Assembly: GCA_022819745.1 (NCBI GenBank)
Contig: JAJEGS010000014.1
Location: 1-64,000 of the forward strand
Origin: Candidatus Latescibacterota bacterium
GTDB taxonomy: Bacteria; Latescibacterota; UBA2968; UBA8231
Direction: 5' to 3'
Length of the DNA stretch: 64,000 nucleotides
Shown: positions 8,149 through 15,380 of the stretch, in pieces
Layout of the letters: every line of letters begins with the position of its first letter
Position numbering within the stretch: the stretch's first letter is position 1
The notes under the pieces: model-generated
The model's database searches: none
What the model was told of the DNA's origin: nothing
What the model saw: only the letters and a program-made list of their open reading frames with translations
Translations under genes and position numbers: made by a program

Positions 8149-9264
8149 ATGAAGCGGGTGATTCAAATACAGGTGCGCCCTACGGCCGAACAAGCAGGCT
8201 TGCTCGAACAGACGATGCGTCGATTCAATCAGGCGTGTACTTGGCTGGCCGAGCGAGCCTTTGATCGGCAGTTGGCCAACCGCTTTGCGTTGCACAAGCT
8301 ATACTACCACAAACTCCGTGCGCGCTTCAGGCTGCCGGCACAGATGGCGTGCTTAGTCTGTGCTCAGGTGGCGGCTAACTACAAGCGCGACAAGTCCACA
8401 CGGATTTCGTTTCGTCCGTTGGCGTCGATGCCCTACGACCGCCACCTGCTGCGGTTTGGGGATGTGGGCACCGTGTCGATGGCGACCTTGCAAGGCCGCG
8501 TGAAAATGCCGATGGTCATGGGCACCTACCAAGCCGAGCAATTCGGCAACATCAAACCGTTTGCCGAGTTGGTGCGCCGAAAAGACGGCAAGTGGTTCCT
8601 CATGGCCACGGTCGAATTCGACGATGAGCCACCTGTGGCTCCGGTGGACTTCCTCGGCGTAGACTTGGGCGTTGCGAACCTTGCCACGGACTCGGACGGT
8701 GAGATGCATTCGGGTGAAGCAGTAGAGCGGGTTCGGATCAAGTGCCAGACGCACAAGCAGCAACTCCAATCGGCGGCCGATAAAGCCGCTCATGCTCGAC
8801 GGCGTAAGCGCATCCGCAAGAAACTCAAACGCAAGGCAGAGCAGGAGTCTCGCTTTCGTCGTGATACCAACCACGTCCTTTCTAAGCGACTCGTTGAGAA
8901 GGCTAAAGACACTCGGCGCGGTATCGCTCTTGAAGACCTCAAGGACCTCCGCCAGAGAACCCGGTTTCGCAAGCCTCAACGCGCCCGCATGGGTAACTGG
9001 GGATTTGATCAACTTCGGCAGTTTATCACCTACAAGGCTCAACAGGCCGGGGTGATGCTCAAGGTGGTCGATCCAGCCTACACCAGTCAGATGTGTTCTG
9101 AATGTGAACATGTCGATCGGGCTAATCGCTCTTCTCAATCTCGGTTTCGTTGCAAACGGTGCGGGCATCAAGCCCATGCCGATAGCAATGCGGCTCGGAA
9201 TATCCGAGCAAGGGCGCTTGTCAACGCGCCTATAGTTTCAGCCTACTCCGCTGCGGCGGGGTAA
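8149..9264 (+). CDS. tnpB: TnpB-type RNA-guided nuclease (IS200/IS605 OrfB)
   Basis: RuvC-like endonuclease with the three acidic residues in place: D172 (FLGVDLGVAN), E262 (IALEDL) and D345 (HADSNAARN), plus an inserted zinc ribbon (MCSEC ... CKRCG). About 371 residues from the ATG at 8149 (MKRVIQIQV), a start matching TnpB N termini; an alternative ATG is at 8131, and the 7912 extension runs through the REP palindrome. No TnpA Y1 transposase is present, so the element is not self-mobile. TnpB proteins cut DNA matching a guide transcribed from the element's right end. All catalytic residues look intact. Confidence 0.9.
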   Translation: MKRVIQIQVRPTAEQAGLLEQTMRRFNQACTWLAERAFDRQLANRFALHKLYYHKLRARFRLPAQMACLVCAQVAANYKRDKSTRISFRPLASMPYDRHLLRFGDVGTVSMATLQGRVKMPMVMGTYQAEQFGNIKPFAELVRRKDGKWFLMATVEFDDEPPVAPVDFLGVDLGVANLATDSDGEMHSGEAVERVRIKCQTHKQQLQSAADKAAHARRRKRIRKKLKRKAEQESRFRRDTNHVLSKRLVEKAKDTRRGIALEDLKDLRQRTRFRKPQRARMGNWGFDQLRQFITYKAQQAGVMLKVVDPAYTSQMCSECEHVDRANRSSQSRFRCKRCGHQAHADSNAARNIRARALVNAPIVSAYSAAAG

Positions 9265-9306
9265 CGGCTAGGGACAAGCCGCCTCCTTAAGGGGGCGGTG
9301 GTTGAC
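9265..9306 (+). ncRNA. Candidate right end and omega-RNA scaffold hairpin of the TnpB element
   Basis: Directly after the tnpB stop lies a perfect-length hairpin, CCGCCTCC (9279-9286) / GGGGGCGG (9291-9298), with loop TTAA. In IS200/IS605 TnpB systems the omega RNA overlaps the end of tnpB and runs through such a hairpin to the right end, and the bases just outside act as guide. The exact boundary near 9306 is inferred, not proven. The AAGGGGGCGG half is G-rich without a following T tract, so a terminator is less likely. Confidence 0.4.
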
Positions 9307-9362
9307 TGTAGCCCTTCGACAAACGACGCGCAACGGAAACCTTATCGCAGAGGAGGCCCCCT

Positions 9363-10367
9363 GTGAAAATCTCCCAAGTAGAGCTATACGAAGTCGAAAT
9401 CCCGCCGATCCCGGTGATCGCCCGCTACTTTCCCAAGATCTACGACATCACCCTCTGCCGCGTGCAGACGGACGAGGGCTTAGAGGGCTGGGGCGAGTTC
9501 CTCAGCAAAAAGTCTGCTGGTCAGGAGCAAGCCGACGCGCTCGTGGGCCAGGACCCACTGGCTTTGGACCCGTACAATCGTCCAGACGCTTTCACCTGTG
9601 CGCTGCTCGACATTGCGGGCCAAGCCTACGGCATTCCGCTGCACCGCTTCTTTGGGGCGCAGGTGCGCGACAAGGTGCCGGTGTCGTACTGGTCGTGCCC
9701 CATGACGCCAGAAGAGACTGCGGCCGAGGCGGAAATAGGGGCTGGGCTGGGCTTTAGCAACCACAAGCTCAAGGCGCGTTCGTGGAATATCGTCGAGACG
9801 GTGCGGCTGATGAAAGAAGCGGCGGGAGCCGATTACACGGTCGGCGTTGATCCGAATACTGAATTTGCCCTGCTGCCCACTGGTGCGCGCTTGGCGAGCG
9901 AATTGGAGCCTTTTGGCACGGTGTCGGTCTTTGAAGATCCGCTCCTCAAAAACAATCTCGAATGGTATCGCATCCTGCGCGAGAAGACCCACATCCCCAT
10001 CGCCCTGCACTTGGGGGCGCCATCGGGCGTGCTGGCGGCGCTCAAGGCCGAGTGCATTGACTACGTGAACTTGGGCGGCTCGGCGCTGCAAGTGCGGAAG
10101 GCGGCGGCGCTGGCGGAGGCTGCGGATGTGCCCTGTTGGATTCAGATGGGTGGGTTGTGTACTGGGGTGCTGGCGGCTTACTCGGTGCATTTGCAGGCGA
10201 CGCTGCCCAACGCCACGTTGCCCTGCGATGAGTTGCCTTTTACGCGGGAGGCCGATGTTGTGGCCGAGGGGTTGGCGCTGGAGAAAGGGCACTTTACTGT
10301 GCCCACGGGATCGGGGTTGGGGATTAAGGTGGATATGGAGGTGGTGGAGCGCTATCGCGTCGCTTGA
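9363..10367 (+). CDS. Mandelate racemase/muconate lactonizing-type protein with altered third metal site
   Basis: Enolase-superfamily barrel of 334 residues preceded by a GAGG ribosome-binding site. The first two metal ligands are visible, D163 (VGVDPNTE) and E191 (VFEDPLL). Where the family normally has PIAxGE the sequence reads IALHLG (H216), so the third carboxylate is missing or replaced. The N-terminal capping domain is short but recognisable (TDEGLEGWGEF). Substrate unknown. Bases 10194-10289 of this gene are duplicated as a fragment at 13322-13414. Confidence 0.75.
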   Translation: MKISQVELYEVEIPPIPVIARYFPKIYDITLCRVQTDEGLEGWGEFLSKKSAGQEQADALVGQDPLALDPYNRPDAFTCALLDIAGQAYGIPLHRFFGAQVRDKVPVSYWSCPMTPEETAAEAEIGAGLGFSNHKLKARSWNIVETVRLMKEAAGADYTVGVDPNTEFALLPTGARLASELEPFGTVSVFEDPLLKNNLEWYRILREKTHIPIALHLGAPSGVLAALKAECIDYVNLGGSALQVRKAAALAEAADVPCWIQMGGLCTGVLAAYSVHLQATLPNATLPCDELPFTREADVVAEGLALEKGHFTVPTGSGLGIKVDMEVVERYRVA

Positions 10368-10439
10368 GGTAGGCTGTTCATAGGCATTATGGTCTTCGCA
10401 CCGCCGTATATCGGAATTTTAGAGTCGTTCTATCTCATT

Positions 10440-10465
10440 ATATTACAACATGTTATGTGTAATAT
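10440..10465. other. Palindrome in the 10368-10565 spacer
   Basis: ATATTACA (10440-10447) pairs with TGTAATAT (10458-10465) around a 10-base loop that itself contains ACATGT. It lies in an AT-rich spacer between the GC-rich enolase-family gene and the first cassette-like gene. It could be an operator, terminator or recombination-site relic; no T tract follows. Confidence 0.35.
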
Positions 10466-10487
10466 CACAGCTTCGCGATATTAGTTT

Positions 10488-10552
10488 GCGACTGTTTACA
10501 CGGATACGTACCTTCGGGTCAGATAAGGGCGATTACCCGAACCAATTGTTCG
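10488..10552 (+). repeat. Direct repeat, left copy
   Basis: The segment beginning GCGACTGTTTACAC, continuing ATACGTACCTTCGGGTCAG and ending ACCCGAACCAATTGTTCG recurs at 13415-13490 with few changes. In the right copy an additional TAGTATCTAAC stretch is present and the palindrome is complete, whereas here the right arm is degenerate (GTTCGAGAATAAG). Together with the duplicated enolase-gene fragment these copies bracket three genes. Confidence 0.75.
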
Positions 10553-10565
10553 AGAATAAGACACC

Positions 10566-11381
10566 ATGCACCGACTTTACAGTGAAGAGACGTTGTCGAT
10601 TCGGCCTCATTTTGACACTCCTAGCCTCTGCCTCGTCGTAGATAGCATTATTGATGGCAAAACCCCCGCTAGAGTCTGGGCAGACGATCTAGCTGCGCCG
10701 AGGACCGTGTTAGCTTGGGAAGGCCGGTGTATCTATCTCGTAGGAGACTTTGAAGACACCGAAGTCAACAAGGGGCTGCGAGAGGTCTTCTCGACTGAAA
10801 TCCAGCCAGAGGGTCAGTCGAGAGAACTCGGGTTCTTCAAGCTCTACTATTCACCAGATGCTTGGAGCCTTCGGTTGGAGGAGATTTTCGGCTCGCTCTT
10901 GGACCATGACGTGGAAAGACGGATTTACTGCTCTGTTCGGGACAGTTCAGCGAGAATTGCCGTTCCATCGCCCCCGCTAGAGCTCAGGCAGATCGACGCC
11001 CAATTGCTCCAAGGTGACTTTGCGCACATTGGCTTGGTCAAAGATGAGATCCTCGGAGGCTGGCCATCCTTTGAAGCATTCCTCGACCAGGGATTCGGCT
11101 TCACGATGCTCGATGGGACTTCAGTTGTCTGTTGGTGTACAGCAGAATACGTGAGCGAAGGCAAGTGCGGCATAGGTATCGAGACGATTGAGGCATACCA
11201 AGGAAAGGGCATTGCTACTGCGGTGGCTGGAGAGTTTGTCAGGCACGCCCTCGCTTCAGGGATGAATCCCCACTGGGACTGCTGGGTAAGTAACACACCA
11301 TCAGTCAGAGTGGCAGAAAAGGTGGGGTTTGCCGACAAGCACGACTACAAGATCGCAATTGGCACATTCGGCGATGGATAG
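10566..11381 (+). CDS. GNAT-family N-acetyltransferase
   Basis: The C-terminal half (about residues 140-265) is a GNAT fold with the acetyl-CoA motif AYQGKGIATAVAGEFVRHA and the terminal NTPSVRVAEKVGF signature. The first half resembles the N-terminal part of GNAT_acetyltr_2-type proteins. Substrate unknown. Base composition is closer to 50% GC than its left neighbour. It begins the cassette-like block, 14 bases after the left direct repeat, and points the same way as the following small genes. Confidence 0.75.
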   Translation: MHRLYSEETLSIRPHFDTPSLCLVVDSIIDGKTPARVWADDLAAPRTVLAWEGRCIYLVGDFEDTEVNKGLREVFSTEIQPEGQSRELGFFKLYYSPDAWSLRLEEIFGSLLDHDVERRIYCSVRDSSARIAVPSPPLELRQIDAQLLQGDFAHIGLVKDEILGGWPSFEAFLDQGFGFTMLDGTSVVCWCTAEYVSEGKCGIGIETIEAYQGKGIATAVAGEFVRHALASGMNPHWDCWVSNTPSVRVAEKVGFADKHDYKIAIGTFGDG

Positions 11382-11393
11382 AGGTAGCACGAC

Positions 11394-11463
11394 ATCTAAC
11401 ACGACGTGCGCGGTGGACTTCGACCCAAACTACTGTGCAGGTTCGTGCACTGCGGGAACGTCG
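11394..11463 (+). other. attC-like spacer after the acetyltransferase gene
   Basis: ATCTAAC (11394-11400) fits the RYYYAAC end consensus of integron attC sites, followed by a foldable arm CGACGT (11402-11407) pairing with ACGTCG (11458-11463). A good matching GTTRRRY end was not found, so this is a weak candidate. The string GCGGTGGACTTC inside it recurs near 14360. Confidence 0.25.
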
Positions 11464-11531
11464 GGCGCAACGGTACGATTTTTCATTGACTTTTTGATTC
11501 TGATGGGTTGAATAGATCGGAGACTCAAGTA

Positions 11532-12071
11532 ATGCATGAGCGCTTCTCTGTTGTTTGTTTTGTGGACCAAAAGGTAAACCGTCTCGTGGAGGGACTTCGC
11601 AGGGAAATCCCACCTCGCGTCGCCGTAATGCCGGCCCATGTGACAGTCAAGGATTCCTTTGTTGAGCCGGTCTCAATACCCGAAATTCAGACCTGCATAG
11701 AGCGTGAGACCGTGCGAACGGGATCTATCGAGCTACAGGTACAGAGATTATTTGCGGGCGACAGATCTATAGGCCTTTCGCTACTTCCTACTGCTGAACT
11801 CATGACTTTGCACAATGGCCTGTTTTACGCCTTAGAGCCCCTTGTTAAAGACGTGTATGGTGATAGGCCCAATGACCAGTATCGACCACATCTTACCATA
11901 TTCTACGGCCTGAGCCCTGAAGAGAGAAAGTACGCTGTTGATTTGCTGGAACCCCTTGAGCGACTTCAGTCAGTCCAGCTACGGGATGTGAACTTGATGG
12001 GTCGTACTGGTGGAGAAAAAGATGGGACTTGGGAAGTGATCCATACTTGGCCACTGGGCCCGCAGGAATGA
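11532..12071 (+). CDS. 2'-5' RNA ligase/phosphodiesterase-like (2H superfamily) protein
   Basis: Two HxT-type motifs characteristic of 2H phosphoesterases are present, AHVTVKD near residue 36 and PHLTIFYG near residue 121, spaced as in LigT/CPDase folds. Such proteins hydrolyse cyclic phosphates or ligate RNA ends in the cytoplasm. The ATG at 11532 (MHERFSVV) is preferred over an upstream TTG because the fold begins at FSVVCFV. The gene sits alone between two attC-like spacers, as a gene cassette would. Confidence 0.7.
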   Translation: MHERFSVVCFVDQKVNRLVEGLRREIPPRVAVMPAHVTVKDSFVEPVSIPEIQTCIERETVRTGSIELQVQRLFAGDRSIGLSLLPTAELMTLHNGLFYALEPLVKDVYGDRPNDQYRPHLTIFYGLSPEERKYAVDLLEPLERLQSVQLRDVNLMGRTGGEKDGTWEVIHTWPLGPQE

Positions 12072-12083
12072 CTGAGCCATAGC

Positions 12084-12129
12084 GCCTAACACATCCATGC
12101 CCGGCTTCGGGCACGGCAAAACGTTACCT
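12084..12129 (+). other. attC-like site
   Basis: GCCTAAC (12084-12090) fits RYYYAAC. A hairpin GCCCG/CGGGC with a GCTT loop lies in the middle, and AAAACGTTACC ends it with GTTACCT at 12123-12129. TAAC and GTTA pair across the ends. At 46 bases it is short for an attC site. It follows the 2H-phosphoesterase stop by 12 bases and precedes the PhyH gene, the position expected for a cassette boundary. Confidence 0.45.
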
Positions 12130-12175
12130 GACATGGAGAAATGGGACCTGGTGCTCCCATAGAAGAGTGTTGATA

Positions 12176-13147
12176 ATGAATAAATCAGAAAGTTACAAGC
12201 CCGACCCCAAACCGAGTATGCTGCTGTCACCGGCGCAGCTAGACGAGTTCAAAGCAGAGGGAGTGCTCCCGATTCCGGGATTGGTACCCCCTGATGTGCT
12301 TGACAGGTGGCAGGACCAGATGCGCGCCGCTTGCTCTGGCGGCGTGGACTTGGACGACCCCAGCACTTGGCCTGCCGGGCGGTACACACCCGAGGATGGT
12401 TGGCCCAAACTCAGCCCTAACCTGTACGATTTACCGAGCCTACAGTCCATCGTGGAGCAGATCGGTGGCGGTGCTTTGGCTCCCACCCACCCGGCGGGGC
12501 AGCCGTGGACGCCGCAGATTCCAATGACCCGGGTGATCCTACCGAGCGCTCCGGACACGGAGTGGGCACCCCCTGCCGACGGTCACCTCGATGGGTATGC
12601 GACAGGCTGGGGCGGTGGGTTCATGGCGTTCTTTGTCGTGCTGTTTTGGGACGTCAGTAGCCCTACGGGCGGAGGCACGGCCTATTGGCCAAGGTCGCAC
12701 TTGGCGAACCACCGATACTTTCTTGAGCATCCCGAGCAAATAGACGGCTCGTACCTCTTCACAGAGCCCGTGAAGAGCGGCGGGCATCGGGCGATCCTGG
12801 AGGGGGATCCCAGTGTGGGCGAGGTAGTATGTATGACGGGGCGAGCTGGCGACGCAATGCTGCTCCACGGCCTCACTACGCACGTTGGTTCGGCTAACGC
12901 GGCGGGATCAAAGCAACCGAGGGTGGCGCAGTTTGCACGGTACTCCCATAGGGAAATGCGCGAGCAGGCACCCATGGTCATGTTTCCCGACAAGGATGGC
13001 ACGCCATGGTCGCCCCCGAAGCCGTCACCGAATGTTGGCAACACCCCGACAGGCTTTCTGCCGCCGGGGCATCCAGGCCGGAGGCTTAAGCGATACGATG
13101 TGCCGCGGAACCTCTGGAAGTATTGGGGCTCTGCTCTCAATACCTAA
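12176..13147 (+). CDS. Phytanoyl-CoA-dioxygenase-like (PhyH) oxygenase
   Basis: Fe(II)/2-oxoglutarate-dependent oxygenase of 323 residues. The facial triad is visible: HxD in ADGHLDGY and the distal His in GLTTHVGSA, with the GGGTAYWPRSH turn between them. ATG at 12176 is used instead of the upstream TTG. Substrate unknown. Composition is more GC-rich than the adjoining acetyltransferase, so it may have joined the block separately. Confidence 0.8.
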   Translation: MNKSESYKPDPKPSMLLSPAQLDEFKAEGVLPIPGLVPPDVLDRWQDQMRAACSGGVDLDDPSTWPAGRYTPEDGWPKLSPNLYDLPSLQSIVEQIGGGALAPTHPAGQPWTPQIPMTRVILPSAPDTEWAPPADGHLDGYATGWGGGFMAFFVVLFWDVSSPTGGGTAYWPRSHLANHRYFLEHPEQIDGSYLFTEPVKSGGHRAILEGDPSVGEVVCMTGRAGDAMLLHGLTTHVGSANAAGSKQPRVAQFARYSHREMREQAPMVMFPDKDGTPWSPPKPSPNVGNTPTGFLPPGHPGRRLKRYDVPRNLWKYWGSALNT

Positions 13148-13321
13148 TGCGTCGCCTGAGATTGTCTGTCCATGGAGAAATAGTTCGGGTACAATCAGTT
13201 ACACGACATTGAATACCCAATGGAGCATATAGATGAATAGGCCGCGGGAGTACGTAACGAGTAGGATAAAATAAAATCCTCGAAATTGCCGAATGGCTTT
13301 AACTTCGTTTTTGCAGAAAAA

Positions 13322-13414
13322 CAGGCGATGCTGCCCAACGCCACACTGTCCTGGACGAGTTGCCTTTTACGCGGGAGGCCGATGTTGTGGCCGAGGGGTT
13401 GGCGCTGGAGAAGG
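13322..13414 (+). pseudogene. Duplicated fragment of the enolase-family gene at 9363
   Basis: CAGGCGATGCTGCCCAACGC through GGCGCTGGAGAAGG repeats 10194-10289 with a handful of substitutions and small indels that break the frame. The longest identical run covers GAGTTGCCTTTTACGCGGGA onward to GGCGCTGGAGAA. It joins directly to the right direct-repeat copy, skipping the bases that separate these two segments at the left copy. It is a non-coding relic. Confidence 0.85.
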
Positions 13415-13490
13415 GCGACTGTTTACACGAATACGTACCTTCGGGTCAGATAACTAGTATCTAACGGCGAATACCCGAACCAATTGTTCG
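13415..13490 (+). repeat. Direct repeat, right copy
   Basis: Matches 10488-10552: GCGACTGTTTACAC, ATACGTACCTTCGGGTCAG and ACCCGAACCAATTGTTCG in the same order. It carries an 11- to 14-base insertion with ATCTAAC before the palindrome. It abuts the enolase-gene fragment without the intervening 200 bases found at the left copy. Confidence 0.75.
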
Positions 13491-13515
13491 GGTATTCGGA
13501 TACAAACAGTTAGCA
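13459..13515 (+). other. attC-like palindrome before the Nudix gene
   Basis: ATCTAAC (13459-13465) and GTTAGCA (13509-13515) pair through CTAAC/GTTAG. Between them is a perfect 13-base inverted repeat, CGAATACCCGAAC (13468-13480) and GTTCGGGTATTCG (13486-13498), with loop CAATT. The layout (conserved short ends around an imperfectly matched long hairpin) is that of an integron attC site. A bidirectional terminator is the alternative. The Nudix start follows 10 bases later. Confidence 0.5.
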
Positions 13516-13525
13516 GGAATCGAAC

Positions 13526-14089
13526 ATGCCAAATCTCGGTGCTTCAGCAGTTGTTTTTGACTCACGGAAGATTTTGCTAATACAGCGCAAAGACCTCGAA
13601 GCGTGGAGCCTTCCAGGTGGCTTCGTGGATCCGGAAGAGACAGTTGCTCAGGCTGCCGTACGGGAGGTTGCAGAAGAAACGGGTGTGAAAGCGGAACTCA
13701 CGCGGATGGTCGGTGTTTATTCGTCTCCGCAGTGGGGCAATGGTGGCGATCACACGGTAGTCTTTGCAGCCGCAAGAACCGGTGGTGAGCTAAGACGGCA
13801 GGAGTCAGAAGTCAAAGACGTAGGTTTCTTCGATCCCGATGATCTACCAGAGCCCTTTCTGTGGTGGCATGAGCAGCGAGTGTATGATGCGGTCATGGGC
13901 TTTGGCGGAAGCGTTGCTCGTATGCAAGGTGTCGTCTGGCCGTTTGAGGCGACGTGGTCGCGCAAGGAGATCTTCGAGTTTTTCGTACAGTCTGGTCTCT
14001 CGAAGGAAGAGTTCTACCGCAGATATTGGACCGAGCGAGGTCCCAATGATGGTAAGATGGAAGTAAGTGAGGTCCGGAACCGAAGTTAA
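13526..14089 (+). CDS. Nudix hydrolase
   Basis: The Nudix box is complete at residues 32-54 (GGFVDPEETVAQAAVREV continuing AEETGV), so pyrophosphate hydrolysis of a nucleotide-type substrate is expected. The N-terminal strand NLGASAVVFDSRKILLIQR is typical. About 60 residues after the Nudix fold (WWHEQRVYDAVMG onward) resemble no named domain. A GGAATCGAAC leader precedes the ATG. It is a single-gene cassette-like unit between two attC-like sites. Confidence 0.85.
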   Translation: MPNLGASAVVFDSRKILLIQRKDLEAWSLPGGFVDPEETVAQAAVREVAEETGVKAELTRMVGVYSSPQWGNGGDHTVVFAAARTGGELRRQESEVKDVGFFDPDDLPEPFLWWHEQRVYDAVMGFGGSVARMQGVVWPFEATWSRKEIFEFFVQSGLSKEEFYRRYWTERGPNDGKMEVSEVRNRS

Positions 14090-14090
14090 T

Positions 14091-14158
14091 CAACTTCTGC
14101 TGACAGCCCGTTGTCGCCTTGTCCTTCGGCGAATTCGGCAACCGGCAAAACGTTACGC
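14091..14158 (+). other. attC-like site after the Nudix gene
   Basis: TCGCC/GGCGA form an inner hairpin with outer GTTG/CAAC, followed by GGCAAAACGTTACGC ending in GTTACGC (14152-14158). The 13 bases GGCAAAACGTTAC are identical to those of the site at 12115-12127. The left end is poorly matched (AATCAAC). Confidence 0.4.
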
Positions 14159-14261
14159 GAAAGTGCAGCTCGCTCTATCAAAAGCCCAAGGCAGGGCGTT
14201 GCAACAAAACTGTTTGACCGCACTATGCCAACCCTATACGAGGTAGGTCCACGTCGTAAAG

Positions 14262-14290
14262 CCAAAAAACGTTATGCAAATTGGCATAAG
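14262..14290 (+). other. Third AAAACGTTA motif with small hairpin
   Basis: AAAAAACGTTATGC is followed by AAATTG and GCATAA, so TTATGC and GCATAA form a 6-base hairpin. The AAAACGTTA(C/T) core is shared with sites at 12118, 14147, 27410 (minus) and 36055 (minus), and each lies shortly before a small accessory gene. Confidence 0.35.
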
Positions 14291-14292
14291 GC

Positions 14293-14415
14293 ATGGAATA
14301 CGTTATCAAACATGGCACCGGCTTTTCTGTAGAAGTCGGCTCCCCAGAAGAGCCTGAAATCACGCGGTGGACTTCAAATAAGCAATGCACAAGACTATCC
14401 ATCTGTAGGAGTTAA
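14293..14415 (+). CDS. Possible 40-residue protein
   Basis: Open frame MEYVIKHGTGFSVEVGSPEE... that ends 4 bases before the next gene start and contains that gene's ribosome-binding site (AGGAG). Residue make-up looks protein-like, with no recognised family. No clear ribosome-binding site of its own was seen, so it may be a chance frame or the remains of a cassette gene. Confidence 0.25.
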   Translation: MEYVIKHGTGFSVEVGSPEEPEITRWTSNKQCTRLSICRS

Positions 14416-14419
14416 AAAT

Positions 14420-15346
14420 ATGAAGCTGTTGACTAGTGACTCATTCGAGAAGGCAAGGACTTTCGTGATGGAGCAGGGCCGGGAATTAGAAAGACGGCTT
14501 CTATCTTTCTATTTCGATGGTGGAACTCCAGCCGCGGTCCTGGACGAACTTGCTAACTATCAAAATCAGGACGGAGGTTTCGGCAATGGCCTTGAACCCG
14601 ATATCCAATTGCCCGATTCATCCGTTATCACGACGACCATTGCGCTGCGAATTCTCAGAGAGGTCAAAGCGACTAGTGATGATGAGATCGTCCAGAAGGC
14701 AATCCCGTATTTGCTGGCCGAATACGATTCGACCCAAAGCACATGGCCTATCGTCCCGCAAGCGGTGGATGAATACCCCCATGCGCCGTGGTGGAATTTT
14801 GAGAATACGGCGGAGACTTTTGGCAATTTCTTGGCCAATCCTCGTGCAGAGGTCGTGGGCTATCTACATGAGTATCACGAGTTGGCACCTACAGACCTGA
14901 CTAAACAACTCACGGTAGAGGTCATAGGGCATATAAAAACGTTACCAGATGAGATGAACATGTACGATTTTATCTGCTGTGTTCATCTGGTTGAGACGGC
15001 TGCATTGCCCCAAGCCGCGAAAGATACGCTGGCGGAAATACTAATTCAGAGAGCGCCCTCCGTCGTCGTTCATACGCCGGAAGAATTGACGCAACCCTCT
15101 GCCAGACCGCTCTGGTTAGCTCATACGCCCACCTCGTTGCTGGCAGAGACGCTGAAGAGCGAAGTAGATATGAATTTGGATTTTGATATTGAGCATCAAA
15201 ATTCAGATGGCTCTTGGTCTCCTACCTGGACTTGGTATGGCCAGTATTCAGAAGCTTGGGAGCAAGCCGAACAGCACTGGAAGAGTTGTTTGACCGTTGA
15301 GATACTAAAAGCGTTAAAAGAATTTGGGCGGATTGAAGGTCTTTAG
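14420..15346 (+). CDS. Prenyltransferase/squalene-cyclase-like alpha-toroid protein
   Basis: Contains the QNQDGGFGNGLEPDIQ signature near residue 47, as in the QW-type repeats of squalene-hopene cyclases and prenyltransferase alpha-alpha toroids, and a second weak repeat near residue 260 (HQNSDGSWSPTWTW). At 308 residues it has only one barrel domain and lacks the DxDD acid motif of cyclases, so a true terpene cyclase is unlikely. Preceded by AGGAG. Its end overlaps only the longer, less likely start of the decarboxylase gene. Confidence 0.6.
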   Translation: MKLLTSDSFEKARTFVMEQGRELERRLLSFYFDGGTPAAVLDELANYQNQDGGFGNGLEPDIQLPDSSVITTTIALRILREVKATSDDEIVQKAIPYLLAEYDSTQSTWPIVPQAVDEYPHAPWWNFENTAETFGNFLANPRAEVVGYLHEYHELAPTDLTKQLTVEVIGHIKTLPDEMNMYDFICCVHLVETAALPQAAKDTLAEILIQRAPSVVVHTPEELTQPSARPLWLAHTPTSLLAETLKSEVDMNLDFDIEHQNSDGSWSPTWTWYGQYSEAWEQAEQHWKSCLTVEILKALKEFGRIEGL

Positions 15347-15380
15347 GGGAGATACTATCAATCTTACCTCAGACCGTCTT

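Noticed and set aside
9265..9306. Transcription terminator for tnpB
   Set aside because: The hairpin lacks a T tract, and its place fits the right end of a TnpB element better.
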